Assembly (NCBI RefSeq): GCF_032918005.1
Contig: NZ_CP136628.1
Location: 1,969,501 to 2,033,500, forward strand
Source: Bradyrhizobium sp. NDS-1
Lineage (GTDB): Bacteria; Pseudomonadota; Alphaproteobacteria; Rhizobiales; Xanthobacteraceae
Direction of reading: 5' to 3'
DNA: 64,000 nt
Below, one piece after another: positions 1 through 8,975 of this stretch. A model generated the notes under the pieces. It saw only the letters and a program-made list of their open reading frames with translations, had not been told where the DNA came from and did not search any database. Position 1 is the stretch's first letter; each line of letters opens with the position of its first letter. The position numbers and the translations under genes are program-made.

Positions 1-577
1 AATACTCCTCGCACCATTTCCTGTACTTGTCGTAATCGGCAACGCCGTCGTGCTGGTTGCAGGCTTGCTTCATCGCGGCGTGGAAGGCGATGGTGTCGGC
101 ATCTTCCTGCGTGCGCCGTCGGTCCAGCACCGGCGTGAGATCGGCGCCGCCGCCGAACCAGGCCTTGGTGGTGACGACGAAGCGGGTGTTCATGTGCACC
201 GCGGGCACGTTCGGATTGCGCATATGCGCGATCAGGGAGATGCCGGAGGCCCAGAATTTTGGATCTTCCGCGGCGCCGGGGATCTGAGCCCGAAACTCGG
301 GCGCGAACTCGCCATGTACGGTCGAGCAGTGCACGCCGACCTTCTCGAACAGCCGGCCGTGCATCATCGACATCACGCCGCCACCGCCGGCCGCGCCGGT
401 ATGGTCGGTGCGTTGCCACGGCGTGCGCTTGAAGCGGCCTGCTTCGCCCGGATAGAGGCTCTGCGGGGCGTCGTCCTCGAGCCGCTCGAAGCTCGCGCAG
501 ATGTCGTCGCGCAAGGCTTCGAACCAGGCGCGTGCGCGGGTTTTGCGGTCTTCGATCGTGGACATGTCCATCTGCAT
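1..577 (-). CDS. hemF: Oxygen-dependent coproporphyrinogen III oxidase, partial
   Basis: HemF oxidatively decarboxylates coproporphyrinogen III to protoporphyrinogen IX in heme synthesis, using O2, in the cytoplasm. About 192 N-terminal codons are visible; the C-terminal third lies beyond the window start. Diagnostic HemF stretches are present: [10 protein letters not shown] and [10 protein letters not shown], which carry conserved active-site residues, and an early [11 protein letters not shown] segment. Three in-frame ATGs lie within 12 nt (first bases at 577, 571 and 565 on the minus strand). I use the outermost because no Shine-Dalgarno separates them; MSTIEDRK at 565 is equally possible. 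It follows queE on the same strand after 13 nt, so the two may be co-transcribed. Confidence 0.93.
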   Translation of the reverse strand, partial: MQMDMSTIEDRKTRARAWFEALRDDICASFERLEDDAPQSLYPGEAGRFKRTPWQRTDHTGAAGGGGVMSMMHGRLFEKVGVHCSTVHGEFAPEFRAQIPGAAEDPKFWASGISLIAHMRNPNVPAVHMNTRFVVTTKAWFGGGADLTPVLDRRRTQEDADTIAFHAAMKQACNQHDGVADYDKYRKWCEEY

Positions 578-590
578 TCCCGGTCGCGTC

Positions 591-1223
591 CTATCTGATG
601 CCGAGCGACTTGTGCGTCTGCACGCTGAGCCGCCATTGCGGATGGCGCAGGCAATAGTCGATCGCACGTGCGGTGTTCTCGATGGCGTCGGGGCCGTCCA
701 TAGGCTGCAGCGAGAAGCGCTCGAAGGCGAGGTTCTCGAAAGTCTCGGGCGCGGCGAGGGCCTGCGGATAGACCAGCTTCAGCTCGTGCCCCTGGCGCAG
801 CACCAGCTCGCTGCCTCCCTTGGGGCTGACGCAGATCCAGTCGAGCCCCTCCGGCGCTTCGATCGTGCCGTTGGTCTCGACGCCGATCTCGAAGCCGCGG
901 GCATGGAGCGCCTCGATCAGCGCGGCGTCGACCTGGAGCAGCGGCTCGCCGCCGGTGAGCACCACGTAGCGGTTGGCGGCGGTTGCCGTCCATTGCTCGG
1001 CGATGGTGTCGGCGAGCTCGGCGGCCGAGCCGTAGCGGCCGCCGAGCGTGCCGTCGATGCCGACGAAATCCGTGTCGCAGAATTTGCAGGTCGCATCCAT
1101 GCGGTCCGCCTCGCGCCCGCTCCAGAGATTGCAGCCGGCAAAACGGCAGAACACGGACGCGCGCCCGGCATGGGCGCCTTCGCCTTGCAGGGTCAGGAAG
1201 ATTTCCTTGACCGCGTAACTCAA
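591..1223 (-). CDS. queE: 7-carboxy-7-deazaguanine synthase (QueE)
   Basis: QueE is a radical SAM enzyme that rearranges 6-carboxytetrahydropterin to 7-carboxy-7-deazaguanine, the ring-contraction step toward queuosine. The 210-residue product has [13 protein letters not shown] at the N terminus. Its cluster cysteines are C31, C46 and C49, the expanded CX14CX2C spacing known in proteobacterial QueE rather than the usual CX3CX2[12 protein letters not shown] and VETNGT match the SAM and substrate-binding segments. Its pathway partners queC and queD are not in this window. It lies 34 nt downstream of trmL on the same strand, so two tRNA-modification genes sit together, and hemF follows closely. 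Confidence 0.94.
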   Translation of the reverse strand: MSYAVKEIFLTLQGEGAHAGRASVFCRFAGCNLWSGREADRMDATCKFCDTDFVGIDGTLGGRYGSAAELADTIAEQWTATAANRYVVLTGGEPLLQVDAALIEALHARGFEIGVETNGTIEAPEGLDWICVSPKGGSELVLRQGHELKLVYPQALAAPETFENLAFERFSLQPMDGPDAIENTARAIDYCLRHPQWRLSVQTHKSLGIR

Positions 1224-1257
1224 TTGTCTCTCCTCATCCTTGCCGGACTTGACCTTG

Positions 1258-1719
1258 TCAGACTTGCGGGGCTCGCATCTGCCGCAGCGCCTCGCCTGCG
1301 GCCATGGCCGCGGTCATGGCGACATTGAGCGACCGCAGCCCCGCCGTGATCGGGATCACCAGCCGCGCATCCGCGGCCTCGACCACCGCGTCGGTGACGC
1401 CAGCGCTCTCGCGCCCGAATAGCAGGATGTCCGACATCTGGTAACGGAAATCGCGATAGTCGGTGGCGCCCTTGGTGGTGAACAGCAGCAGGCGGTAGCC
1501 GTGCGAGGCGCGCCAGTCCTCGAATTTCTGCCAGGAGTCGTGCCTGACGATGCTGACATGGCCGAGGTAATCCATTCCCGCCCGGCGGAACGCGCGGTCG
1601 GAGACCGGGAACCCCGCCGGCTCAATGATATGGGCGGCCAGTCCCAGGCAGGCGCAGAGTCTGAGAATCGTGCCGGTGTTCTGGGGGATGTCGGGCTGGA
1701 AGAGCGCTATCTGCATCAT
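1258..1719 (-). CDS. trmL: tRNA (cytidine(34)-2'-O)-methyltransferase (TrmL, SPOUT family)
   Basis: TrmL methylates the 2'-OH of the wobble nucleotide of certain tRNA-Leu isoacceptors. The 153-residue product is the normal size for this short SPOUT enzyme. It begins MMQIALFQPDIPQNTGT, the family's N-terminal signature, and ends with the SAM-binding knot motifs LLLFGRESAGV and IPITAGLRSLNVAMTAAM. The open frame continues far upstream (to 2208), but that extension has no family similarity and runs into the petA promoter region, so I start at the MM pair; 1716 would also fit. It is divergent from petA and upstream of queE. Confidence 0.9.
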   Translation of the reverse strand: MMQIALFQPDIPQNTGTILRLCACLGLAAHIIEPAGFPVSDRAFRRAGMDYLGHVSIVRHDSWQKFEDWRASHGYRLLLFTTKGATDYRDFRYQMSDILLFGRESAGVTDAVVEAADARLVIPITAGLRSLNVAMTAAMAAGEALRQMRAPQV

Positions 1720-1993
1720 GGGCTGCGGTTGGTTGTGGGGCGGAAATGTCTCAATAAAACATCGCCTGCCCGGGAATTCGTGCATTGCACGCTCCCGCGC
1801 CGATAGCGGGCTTGCGCTCGCCCGGCAAGGGTGCCAATAGAACGATTCTGGACTGCTGTTTCGCCTGTTTAGAGGTGGATAAGCGAAGTTCTGCCGCCGC
1901 GGGGGGCCGCGGGCGCCGGCAGCCTTTCCGGGGACCTCATGGGCGCCCCCTGGAGCGGTTCCACCGGTCGCATAAGAAGAAAGGGTTGGAATC
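1720..1993. promoter_or_regulatory. Divergent trmL/petA intergenic region
   Basis: These 274 bases separate divergent trmL and petA and must hold the promoter for the cytochrome bc1 operon. I see no convincing -35/-10 pair or regulator box by eye. A short inverted repeat (ggc-n6-gcc near 1826-1837) is too weak to interpret. Confidence 0.4.
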
Positions 1994-2524
1994 GTGACGA
2001 CAGCGTCTTCGGCGGACCATCCGACACGCCGTGATTTCTTATTCGTTGCAACCGGGGCAGCTGCAGCAGTAGGGGGCGCGGCTGCGCTCTGGCCCTTCAT
2101 CTCCCAAATGAATCCTGACGCCTCGACCATCGCCGCTGGTGCGCCGATCGAGGTCGATCTCAGCCCGGTCGCCGAAGGCCAGGACCTCAAGGTGTTCTGG
2201 CGCGGCAAGCCGATCTACATCAGCCACCGCACCAAGAAGCAGATCGACGAGGCGCGCGCCGTCAACGTGGCGAGCCTGCCCGATCCGCAGACCGACGAGG
2301 CCCGGGTCAAGTCCGGCCATGAGCAGTGGCTGGTCGTGATCGGCATCTGCACCCATCTCGGCTGCATCCCGATCGCTCATGAGGGCAATTACGACGGGTT
2401 CTTCTGCCCCTGCCATGGTTCGCAGTACGATACGTCCGGCCGCATCCGCCAGGGGCCCGCGCCCACGAATTTGGCGGTGCCGCCGTACCAGTTCGTTTCC
2501 GACACCAAAATCCAGATCGGCTGA
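1994..2524 (+). CDS. petA: Ubiquinol-cytochrome c reductase, Rieske iron-sulfur subunit
   Basis: This is the Rieske subunit of the cytochrome bc1 complex (fbcF in the Bradyrhizobium literature). It passes one electron from ubiquinol at the Qo site to cytochrome c1 on the periplasmic side. The 176-residue protein starts with a twin-arginine segment, TRRDFLF (residues 11-17), followed by a hydrophobic anchor at about 19-38. The cluster ligands are C119 and H121 (CTHLGC) and C138 and H141 (CPCHGS); C124 and C140 form the usual disulfide. GTG is the start codon. fbcH follows after 62 nt, in one operon. Confidence 0.96.
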   Translation: MTTASSADHPTRRDFLFVATGAAAAVGGAAALWPFISQMNPDASTIAAGAPIEVDLSPVAEGQDLKVFWRGKPIYISHRTKKQIDEARAVNVASLPDPQTDEARVKSGHEQWLVVIGICTHLGCIPIAHEGNYDGFFCPCHGSQYDTSGRIRQGPAPTNLAVPPYQFVSDTKIQIG

Positions 2525-2586
2525 GCCTCGGACCTTCGTCCGAAGCTTCGCGCCGTCTCGTCGTACTATTTCCTCAGGATCGCATC

Positions 2587-4659
2587 ATGAGCGGACCATC
2601 CGACTACCAGCCGAGCAATCCGGCCTTGCAATGGATCGAGCGGCGCCTGCCGATCTTTGGTCTCATGCACTCCTCCTTCGTCGCCTATCCCACCCCGCGC
2701 AACCTGAACTATTGGTGGACCTTCGGCGCCATCCTCTCCTTCATGCTGGGGATGCAGATCCTGACCGGCGTGATCCTGGCGATGCACTACACGCCGCATG
2801 CCGATCTCGCCTTCAAGTCGGTCGAGCTGATCGTCCGTGACGTGAACTACGGCTGGCTGCTGCGCAACATGCACGCGGTCGGCGCCTCCATGTTCTTCGT
2901 CGCGGTCTATGTCCATATGTTCCGCGGCCTTTACTACGGGTCGTACAAGGAGCCGCGCGAGGTGCTGTGGATCCTCGGCGTCATCATCTATCTCCTGATG
3001 ATGGCGACCGGCTTCATGGGTTATGTGCTGCCGTGGGGCCAGATGAGCTTCTGGGGCGCCACCGTCATCACCAACCTGTTCTCCGCCATTCCCTATGTCG
3101 GCGAGAGCGTCGTGACGCTGCTCTGGGGCGGCTATGCGGTCGGCAACCCGACGCTGAACCGCTTCTTCTCGCTGCATTTCCTGTTGCCGTTCGTGATCGC
3201 GGGCGTCGTCGTGCTCCACGTCTGGGCGCTACACGTCGCCGGCCAGAACAATCCTGACGGTGTCGAGCCGAAGACGGAAAAGGACACGGTGCCGTTCACG
3301 CCGCATGCCACCATCAAGGACATGTTCGGCGTCACCTGCTTCATGCTGCTCTACGCCTGGTTCATCTTCTACATGCCGAACTATCTCGGCGACGCCGACA
3401 ACTACATTCCGGCGAACCCCGGCGTGACGCCGCCGCACATCGTGCCGGAATGGTATTACCTGCCGTTCTACGCGATCCTGCGCTCGATCCCGGACAAGCT
3501 CGCCGGCGTCATCGCAATGTTCGGGGCGATCATCATCCTGTGCTTCCTGCCCTGGCTCGACAGCGCCAAGACCAGGTCGTCGAAGTATCGTCCGCTGGCA
3601 AAGCAGTTCTTCTGGATCTTCGTCGCGGTCTGCATCCTGCTCGGCTATCTCGGCGCACAGCCGCCGGAGGGCATCTACGTGATCGCCGGCAGGATCCTTA
3701 CGTTCTGCTATTTCGCCTACTTCCTGATCGTGCTGCCGCTGCTCGCGCGCATCGAGAAGCCGCGGCCGGTTCCGAACTCGATCTCGGACGCGGTGCTCGC
3801 CAAGACCGGCAGCAGGTCGACGCCGATGGTTTCGACCGCGATCGTGCTGGCGCTCGCCGGTTCGTTGTTCGCGGGCTCGATCGACAGCGCGAAAGCGGCT
3901 GAAGGCGGCGACAAGCCTCCGGGCAACAAATGGTCGTTCTCGGGCCCCTTCGGTACGTTCGATCGCGGCGCGCTGCAGCGTGGCCTGAAGGTCTACAAGG
4001 AAGTCTGCGCCAGCTGCCACGGCCTGTCCTACGTCGCTTTCCGCAATCTCGCCGAGCCCGGCGGTCCGGGCTATTCGGTGGCGCAGGCGGCTGCCTTCGC
4101 TTCGGAATACAAGGTCAAGGACGGCCCGAACGATGCGGGTGACATGTTCGAGCGTGCGGGCCGGCCGGCGGACTATTTCCCCTCGCCATTTCCGAACGAG
4201 CAGGCAGCGCGTGCCGCGAACGGCGGTGCGGCGCCACCCGACCTGTCCCTGATCACCAAGGCGCGTTCCTACAAGCGCGGCTTCCCTTGGTTCATCATCG
4301 ACTTCTTCACCCAATACCAGGAGCAGGGTCCGGACTACGTGTCGGCAGTGCTTCAGGGCTACCTGGACAAGGCGCCGGAAGGTGTGACCCTGCCGGAGGG
4401 CTCCTACTACAACAAGTACTTCCCGGGCCATGCCATCAAGATGCCGAAGCCGATCAGCGATGGCCAAGTCACCTACGACGACGGCTCGCCCGCCACGGTG
4501 GCGCAATACGCCAAGGACGTCACCACGTTCCTGATGTGGACCGCAGAGCCGCACATGGAAGCGCGCAAGCGCCTCGGCTTCCAGGTCTTCGTGTTCCTGA
4601 TCCTCTTTGCCGGCCTGATGTACTTCACCAAGAAAAAGGTCTGGGCCACCTCGCACTGA
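2587..4659 (+). CDS. fbcH: Fused cytochrome b / cytochrome c1 of the bc1 complex
   Basis: One 690-residue frame encodes cytochrome b (about 1-405) joined to cytochrome c1 (about 412-690). In Bradyrhizobium such a precursor is known to be cleaved into two subunits. The b part has the four heme histidines H96, H110, H197 and H211 and the Qo-site PEWY motif (287-290). A signal-peptide-like segment (about 412-438, ending AKAA) lies at the junction and would export the c1 part. c1 carries the heme-binding CASCH at 474-478 and a C-terminal membrane anchor before KKKVWATSH. It follows petA directly and ends at a strong terminator. The fusion is real: no stop or start is needed between the two parts. 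Confidence 0.97.
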   Translation: MSGPSDYQPSNPALQWIERRLPIFGLMHSSFVAYPTPRNLNYWWTFGAILSFMLGMQILTGVILAMHYTPHADLAFKSVELIVRDVNYGWLLRNMHAVGASMFFVAVYVHMFRGLYYGSYKEPREVLWILGVIIYLLMMATGFMGYVLPWGQMSFWGATVITNLFSAIPYVGESVVTLLWGGYAVGNPTLNRFFSLHFLLPFVIAGVVVLHVWALHVAGQNNPDGVEPKTEKDTVPFTPHATIKDMFGVTCFMLLYAWFIFYMPNYLGDADNYIPANPGVTPPHIVPEWYYLPFYAILRSIPDKLAGVIAMFGAIIILCFLPWLDSAKTRSSKYRPLAKQFFWIFVAVCILLGYLGAQPPEGIYVIAGRILTFCYFAYFLIVLPLLARIEKPRPVPNSISDAVLAKTGSRSTPMVSTAIVLALAGSLFAGSIDSAKAAEGGDKPPGNKWSFSGPFGTFDRGALQRGLKVYKEVCASCHGLSYVAFRNLAEPGGPGYSVAQAAAFASEYKVKDGPNDAGDMFERAGRPADYFPSPFPNEQAARAANGGAAPPDLSLITKARSYKRGFPWFIIDFFTQYQEQGPDYVSAVLQGYLDKAPEGVTLPEGSYYNKYFPGHAIKMPKPISDGQVTYDDGSPATVAQYAKDVTTFLMWTAEPHMEARKRLGFQVFVFLILFAGLMYFTKKKVWATSH

Positions 4660-4686
4660 GCGGCTCGGGACGAGACGAGCGAAATG

Positions 4687-4713
4687 AAAAAGCCCCCGGA
4701 TGGGGGCTTTTTT
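4687..4713 (+). terminator. Rho-independent terminator of petA-fbcH
   Basis: A perfect stem pairs AAAAAGCCCCC (4687-4697) with GGGGGC plus the T run (4702-4713) across the loop GGAT. It lies 27 nt after the fbcH stop. The flanking A and T runs would let it work in both directions. Confidence 0.93.
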
Positions 4714-4719
4714 GTTGTC

Positions 4720-4762
4720 CGTCATTCCAGCGCGATGGGTAAGCATCGAACCCGGAATGACG
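4720..4762. repeat. Palindromic intergenic repeat, CGTCATTCC family, short copy
   Basis: The outer arms CGTCATTCC (4720-4728) and GGAATGACG (4754-4762) are perfectly complementary. Related elements occur at 11938, 13735, 56777 and 60030. This copy is a shortened, imperfect member lying just after the fbcH terminator. Confidence 0.8.
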
Positions 4763-4840
4763 GGAGTGTGGATTGCGCCGCGCGCTTCCAGCCGTCAAAA
4801 TAGCCTCAACCGCTCCCCCAAAAACTCATCGGAGGACACC

Positions 4841-5530
4841 ATGGGAACCGCCATCACCTTCAAGCGCCCGGACGGCAAGGACGCCTCGGGCTATCTGGCC
4901 AACGCCGCGCGCGGCAACGCGCCGGGCGTGGTCGTGATCCAGGAATGGTGGGGGCTGTCGGACCAGATCAAGGGCCTGTGCGATCGTTTCGCGCTGGCAG
5001 GCTTCGATGCGCTGGCGCCCGATCTCTACAAGGGCAAGGTGGTGCCGTACCACGACACGGATTCCGCCAACAAGGAAATGAACTCGCTCGACTTCATGGA
5101 CGCCACCACGCAGACGGTACGCGGCGCCACGCAATATCTCTCGCGCAACGGCGCCAAGGTCGGGCTGACAGGCTTCTGCCTCGGCGGCGCCGTCACCATC
5201 ATCGGCGCGACCAAGATCCCGGAGCTTGCGGCCGGCGTCGTGTTCTACGGCATCCCGCCCGAGCAGGCGGCCAAGCCCGCCGACGTCAAGATTCCGCTCC
5301 AGGCCCATTTCGCCAACAAGGACGATTGGTGCACGCCGGAGCTGGTCAATGGCTTCGAAAAGGCCATGAAGGCCGCCGGCAAGTCGCTGGAGCTGTTCCG
5401 CTATGACGCCGAGCACGCCTTCGTCAACGAGCAGCGCCAGGCCGTGCACGACCGCGAAGCCGCCGAGCTCGCCTGGGGCCGGGCGATCAAGTTCTTCGCC
5501 AATCATCTCGGCGGCACCAGCGCGGCCTGA
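4841..5530 (+). CDS. Dienelactone hydrolase family protein
   Basis: This is an alpha/beta hydrolase of the dienelactone hydrolase family, cytoplasmic, 229 residues, the usual length. The catalytic triad is visible: the Cys nucleophile C113 in GFCLGG, an Asp in NKDDW (161/162) and H192 in AEHAF. E35 in IQEWWGL matches the Glu that gates the nucleophile in true dienelactone hydrolases. The ATG at 4841 is preceded by GGAGG at proper spacing, which overrides the longer open frame starting at 4700. No chlorocatechol or other aromatic degradation genes lie nearby, so the physiological substrate is unknown. Confidence 0.88.
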   Translation: MGTAITFKRPDGKDASGYLANAARGNAPGVVVIQEWWGLSDQIKGLCDRFALAGFDALAPDLYKGKVVPYHDTDSANKEMNSLDFMDATTQTVRGATQYLSRNGAKVGLTGFCLGGAVTIIGATKIPELAAGVVFYGIPPEQAAKPADVKIPLQAHFANKDDWCTPELVNGFEKAMKAAGKSLELFRYDAEHAFVNEQRQAVHDREAAELAWGRAIKFFANHLGGTSAA

Positions 5531-5540
5531 CCCAACTGGT

Positions 5541-5619
5541 AGCCCGGATGGAGCGCACCGGAATCCGGGACTGTCTCGTCGTGGCGCGTCTCCGGATTGC
5601 GCTACGCTCCATCCGGGCT
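5541..5619. repeat. Palindromic intergenic repeat, AGCCCGGATGGAGCG family
   Basis: Fifteen-base arms AGCCCGGATGGAGCG (5541-5555) and CGCTCCATCCGGGCT (5605-5619) are perfectly complementary, with a second inner pair of CCGGA/TCCGG. It lies between the hydrolase gene and the trp leader. I see only this copy of the family in the window. Confidence 0.8.
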
Positions 5620-5667
5620 GCCGCCCACCCTTGACGCCGCTTCCCGACCATGGTGAGTATCCACGCT

Positions 5668-5715
5668 ATGAGCACCGCCGTCCGCCCAGCCCGTCTTTGG
5701 TGGCGCACCTCCTGA
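5668..5715 (+). CDS. trpL: trp operon leader peptide (TrpL), 15 residues
   Basis: A 16-codon frame reads MSTAVRPARLWWRTS and stops at 5713-5715. It has two adjacent Trp codons (5698-5703) near its end, the hallmark of trp attenuation leaders. Rhizobial trpE(G) genes are known to be controlled by such leaders, and the leader RNA or peptide can also act in trans in Sinorhizobium and Bradyrhizobium. A weak GGTGAG lies upstream of the ATG. The stop codon lies inside the hairpin region described next, as attenuation requires. Confidence 0.85.
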   Translation: MSTAVRPARLWWRTS

Positions 5716-5740
5716 CGAGGTGGCCGGTGCGATTTTCCTT
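5704..5740 (+). promoter_or_regulatory. Candidate trp attenuator hairpin
   Basis: CGCACC (5704-5709) can pair with GGTGCG (5726-5731), followed directly by ATTTTCCTTT, a terminator-like arrangement. Two competing pairings exist: CACCTC (5706-5711) with GAGGTG (5717-5722), and GCACCG (5672-5677) with CGGTGC (5725-5730). A ribosome stalled at the Trp codons would block the CGCACC strand. The folding is by eye and not computed. Confidence 0.6.
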
Positions 5741-5831
5741 TCCCAAATCGTCTGAGGTCGCCAGCACAGCGCGGCGGCCTGATCGTTTGTCCTGTGTGGC
5801 GTTCCCTCGGCAAGTTTCGTAAGAGGACGAC

Positions 5832-7997
5832 ATGAACAGGACAGTCTTTGCCCTCCCGGCTCGAAGCGACTATGTGACCCGCGCGGGACTTGCGATCACG
5901 CGGGTGGCCGAGCAGTTTACCGGCGGTGCCAATCGGCTCGACGACCTGATCAACCTGCTCGACCACCGCCGCGGCGTGGTGTTGTCCTCGGGCACGACCG
6001 TGCCCGGCCGCTATGAGAGTTTTGACCTCGGTTTCTCCGATCCGCCTCTCAAGCTCGAGACCACGGGCGTCAATTTCAAGCTGGAAGCGCTGAACGCACG
6101 CGGGCAGGTGCTGATCGCCTTCCTTACTGACGTGCTGCGCGAACCCTGCGTGGTGATCTCCGAGAAGACCGCTTCGCGCCTGGCCGGCCACATCATCCGC
6201 GGCGACGCGCCGGTCGAGGAGGACCAGCGCACCCGGCGTGCCAGCGTGATGTCGCTGGTGCGCGATCTCGTCGCCGCCTTCTCCGCCAATGAAGACGGGC
6301 TCCTCGGCCTGTTCGGCGCCTTCGCCTACGACCTCGTGTTCCAGATCGAGGACCTCGTACAGAAGCGTGCACGCGAGAGCGACCAGCGCGACATCGTGCT
6401 CTACGTGCCCGATCGCCTGCTGGCTTATGACCGCGCCACCGGCCGCGGCGTCGTGCTGAGTTACGACTTCGCCTGGAACGGCAAGTCCACCGCAGGCCTG
6501 CCGCGCGAGACCGCCGAGAGCCCATACCTGAAGACGCCGCGCCAGGGCTTCGCCGATCACGCGCCCGGCGAATATCAGGCCACCGTCGAGACCGCGCGCG
6601 CCGCCTTCGCCCGCGGTGATCTGTTCGAGGCGGTGCCAGGGCAGTTGTTCGCGGAGCCTTGCGATCGCTCGCCGGCGGAAGTGTTCCAGCGCCTCTGCGT
6701 CATCAATCCGTCGCCCTATGGCGCGCTGATGAATCTCGGCGAAGGCGAGTTTCTCGTCTCCGCCTCGCCGGAAATGTTCGTGCGCTCGGACGGGCGCCGC
6801 GTCGAAACCTGCCCGATCTCAGGCACCATCGCGCGCGGCAGCGATGCGATCGGCGATGCCGAGCAGATTCGCCAGCTGCTGAACTCGGAGAAGGACGAGT
6901 TCGAGCTCAACATGTGCACCGACGTCGACCGCAACGACAAGGCGCGCGTCTGCGTCCCCGGCACCATCAAGGTGCTGGCGCGCCGGCAGATCGAAACCTA
7001 CTCCAAGCTGTTCCACACCGTCGATCATGTCGAGGGCATGCTGCGCCCCGGCTTCGACGCGCTCGATGCCTTCCTCACCCATGCCTGGGCGGTCACCGTA
7101 ACGGGTGCGCCCAAGCTGTGGGCGATGCAGTTCGTCGAGGATCACGAGCGTTCGCCGCGCCGCTGGTATGCCGGCGCGATCGGCGCGGTGAACTTCGACG
7201 GCAGCATCAACACCGGTCTCACCATCCGCACCATCCGCATGAAGGATGGGCTTGCCGAAGTGCGCGTCGGCGCCACGTGCCTGTTCGATTCCGATCCCGC
7301 CGCCGAAGACCGCGAGTGCCAGGTGAAAGCTGCCGCGCTGTTCCAGGCGCTGCGCGGCGATCCGCCGAAGCCGCTGTCGACCTTTGCGCCTGATGCGACC
7401 GGTTCGGGCAAGCAGGTGCTGCTGATCGACCACGACGACAGTTTCGTCCACATGCTCGCCGATTACTTCCGCCAGGTCGGCGCCAGCGTCACCGTGGTCC
7501 GCCATGTGCATGCGCTCGACATGCTCAAGCAGAGGACATGGGATTTGCTGGTGCTGTCGCCGGGTCCTGGACGCCCCGAGGATTTCGCGATCAAGAAGAC
7601 GATCGATGCGGCGCTGGAGAAGAAGCTGCCGGTGTTCGGCGTCTGTCTCGGTGTGCAGGCCATCGGCGAATATTTTGGCGGCGAGCTCGGGCAGCTCACC
7701 CATCCCGCCCACGGCCGCCCCTCGCGGGTGCAGGTGCGCGGCGGACGGCTGATGCGCAATCTGCCGAACGAGATCGTCATCGGCCGCTATCACTCGCTCT
7801 TCGTAGAGCGCGACAGCATGCCGGAGGTGTTGTCCGTCACCGCAAGCACCGAGGACGGCGTCGCCATGGCGCTGGAGCACAAGACCCTGCCGATCGCCGG
7901 CGTGCAATTCCACCCGGAATCGCTGATGTCGCTCGGCAATGAGGTGGGACTACGTATTGTCGAGAATGCGTTCCGGCTGGATGCGCGCGTTGATTGA
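5832..7997 (+). CDS. trpE: Anthranilate synthase, fused TrpE-TrpG
   Basis: This fused enzyme makes anthranilate from chorismate and glutamine, the first committed step of tryptophan synthesis. The 721-residue protein has the TrpE chorismate-binding domain in about residues 1-510, including CPISGTIARG and DRNDKARVC. A TrpG glutamine amidotransferase follows from about 525, with nucleophile C605 (GVCLGVQ) and H694 and E696 (HPES). Hyphomicrobiales typically carry this fusion, written trpE(G). It is preceded by the trpL leader and a T-rich hairpin, which implies regulation by Trp-tRNA charging. apt follows after 9 nt, so the two are likely co-transcribed. Confidence 0.96.
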   Translation: MNRTVFALPARSDYVTRAGLAITRVAEQFTGGANRLDDLINLLDHRRGVVLSSGTTVPGRYESFDLGFSDPPLKLETTGVNFKLEALNARGQVLIAFLTDVLREPCVVISEKTASRLAGHIIRGDAPVEEDQRTRRASVMSLVRDLVAAFSANEDGLLGLFGAFAYDLVFQIEDLVQKRARESDQRDIVLYVPDRLLAYDRATGRGVVLSYDFAWNGKSTAGLPRETAESPYLKTPRQGFADHAPGEYQATVETARAAFARGDLFEAVPGQLFAEPCDRSPAEVFQRLCVINPSPYGALMNLGEGEFLVSASPEMFVRSDGRRVETCPISGTIARGSDAIGDAEQIRQLLNSEKDEFELNMCTDVDRNDKARVCVPGTIKVLARRQIETYSKLFHTVDHVEGMLRPGFDALDAFLTHAWAVTVTGAPKLWAMQFVEDHERSPRRWYAGAIGAVNFDGSINTGLTIRTIRMKDGLAEVRVGATCLFDSDPAAEDRECQVKAAALFQALRGDPPKPLSTFAPDATGSGKQVLLIDHDDSFVHMLADYFRQVGASVTVVRHVHALDMLKQRTWDLLVLSPGPGRPEDFAIKKTIDAALEKKLPVFGVCLGVQAIGEYFGGELGQLTHPAHGRPSRVQVRGGRLMRNLPNEIVIGRYHSLFVERDSMPEVLSVTASTEDGVAMALEHKTLPIAGVQFHPESLMSLGNEVGLRIVENAFRLDARVD

Positions 7998-8006
7998 GAG
8001 GCACCA

Positions 8007-8546
8007 ATGACCTTCGACCATGATATCAAGGCGAGCGTCCGCACCATCCCTGACTATCCCAAGCCAGGGATCATGTTCCGCGACATCACGACCCTGCTGG
8101 CGGACGCACGCGCGTTCCGCCGCGCGGTCGATGAGCTCGTCAATCCCTGGGCCGGCAACAAGATCGACAAGGTCGCGGGCATGGAGGCGCGCGGCTTCAT
8201 CATCGGCGGCGCGGTGGCGCATCAGCTCTCGGCCGGCTTCGTGCCGATCCGCAAGAAGGGCAAGCTGCCGCACACGACGGTGCGCATCGCCTATTCACTC
8301 GAATACGGTATCGACGAGATGGAGATGCATGTCGACGCGATCCAGCCCGGCGAGCGCGTCATCCTGGTGGACGACCTCATCGCCACCGGCGGCACCGCGG
8401 AAGGCGCGGTGAAGCTGCTGCGCCAGATCGGCGCCAACGTCGTCGCCGCCTGCTTCATCATCGACCTCCCCGAGCTCGGCGGCGCCGCCAAGCTGCGCGC
8501 CATGGACGTTCCGGTGCGCACGCTGATGACGTTCGAGGGGCACTGA
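8007..8546 (+). CDS. apt: Adenine phosphoribosyltransferase
   Basis: Apt salvages adenine with PRPP to give AMP. The 179-residue product is full length. It shows [15 protein letters not shown] near the N terminus and the PRPP-binding loop [14 protein letters not shown] at about 118-131. The start lies 9 nt after trpE(G) with an AGAGG-like site at the junction, so expression is probably coupled to the attenuated trp transcript. Linking a purine salvage enzyme to trpE(G) is unusual at first sight, but both touch PRPP metabolism. It converges with the next gene with only 13 nt between stops. Confidence 0.95.
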   Translation: MTFDHDIKASVRTIPDYPKPGIMFRDITTLLADARAFRRAVDELVNPWAGNKIDKVAGMEARGFIIGGAVAHQLSAGFVPIRKKGKLPHTTVRIAYSLEYGIDEMEMHVDAIQPGERVILVDDLIATGGTAEGAVKLLRQIGANVVAACFIIDLPELGGAAKLRAMDVPVRTLMTFEGH

Positions 8547-8559
8547 GCCGCCGCTGCGG

Positions 8560-8892
8560 TCAGATCATCTCGGCCTTCAGCTCGTCCCGCCAATGCAGCA
8601 TGCGCTCCTTCAGGAGCGCGTTCCTGACATAGGCGCTCTCCTCGTCCTCCAGGCGCTCGCACTCGGCAAAGGTCAGGCCGGTCTCGCCATGGGCCTTCCA
8701 GGCTGCCTGGAGGCTGCGGCATGTGTGGCTGCCCTGGCGCAGTGAGAACCAGATGCGGTTCTGGATCGTCTCCAGGTTCGGCGCCTGGCCGACCCAGGCC
8801 TCGCCCGAGGCCGCGCAGCGCAAGACGAAGATGCCCGCGATGGTCTTTCGCTCCTTGTAGGCGGCGATCGCTGCTTTCCGGTCGATGCTCAC
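8560..8892 (-). CDS. GIY-YIG-like small protein, degenerate motif
   Basis: A 110-residue protein that resembles short GIY-YIG nuclease domain proteins: TIAGIFVLRC in place of GIY and EAWVGQAPN in place of YIG, then a basic helix with NRIWFSLRQG. The key Tyr residues are replaced (GIF and WVG), so nuclease activity is doubtful. I chose the GTG at 8892 (VSIDRKAA) because the upstream extension to 8961 is unlike the family; an AAGG sits about 10 nt upstream. It is the last gene of a minus-strand series behind the two ParA-like ATPases. Function unknown. Confidence 0.6.
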   Translation of the reverse strand: MSIDRKAAIAAYKERKTIAGIFVLRCAASGEAWVGQAPNLETIQNRIWFSLRQGSHTCRSLQAAWKAHGETGLTFAECERLEDEESAYVRNALLKERMLHWRDELKAEMI

Positions 8893-8975
8893 GGGGATGG
8901 GCCTTACTGAGGACGTTGCTGCGCACTCAGTAGCGGCAGGCCCGCCCACTGTCAATAACACCCGGGTAAAATACG

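Noticed and set aside
1720..2208. N-terminal extension of the TrmL frame
   Set aside because: It runs across the petA start on the other strand and lacks family similarity; TrmL proteins start at the MQIALFQP segment.
3229..4746. 505-codon minus-strand frame over fbcH
   Set aside because: Antisense to cytochrome b/c1 with all heme ligands in place; no recognisable domain.
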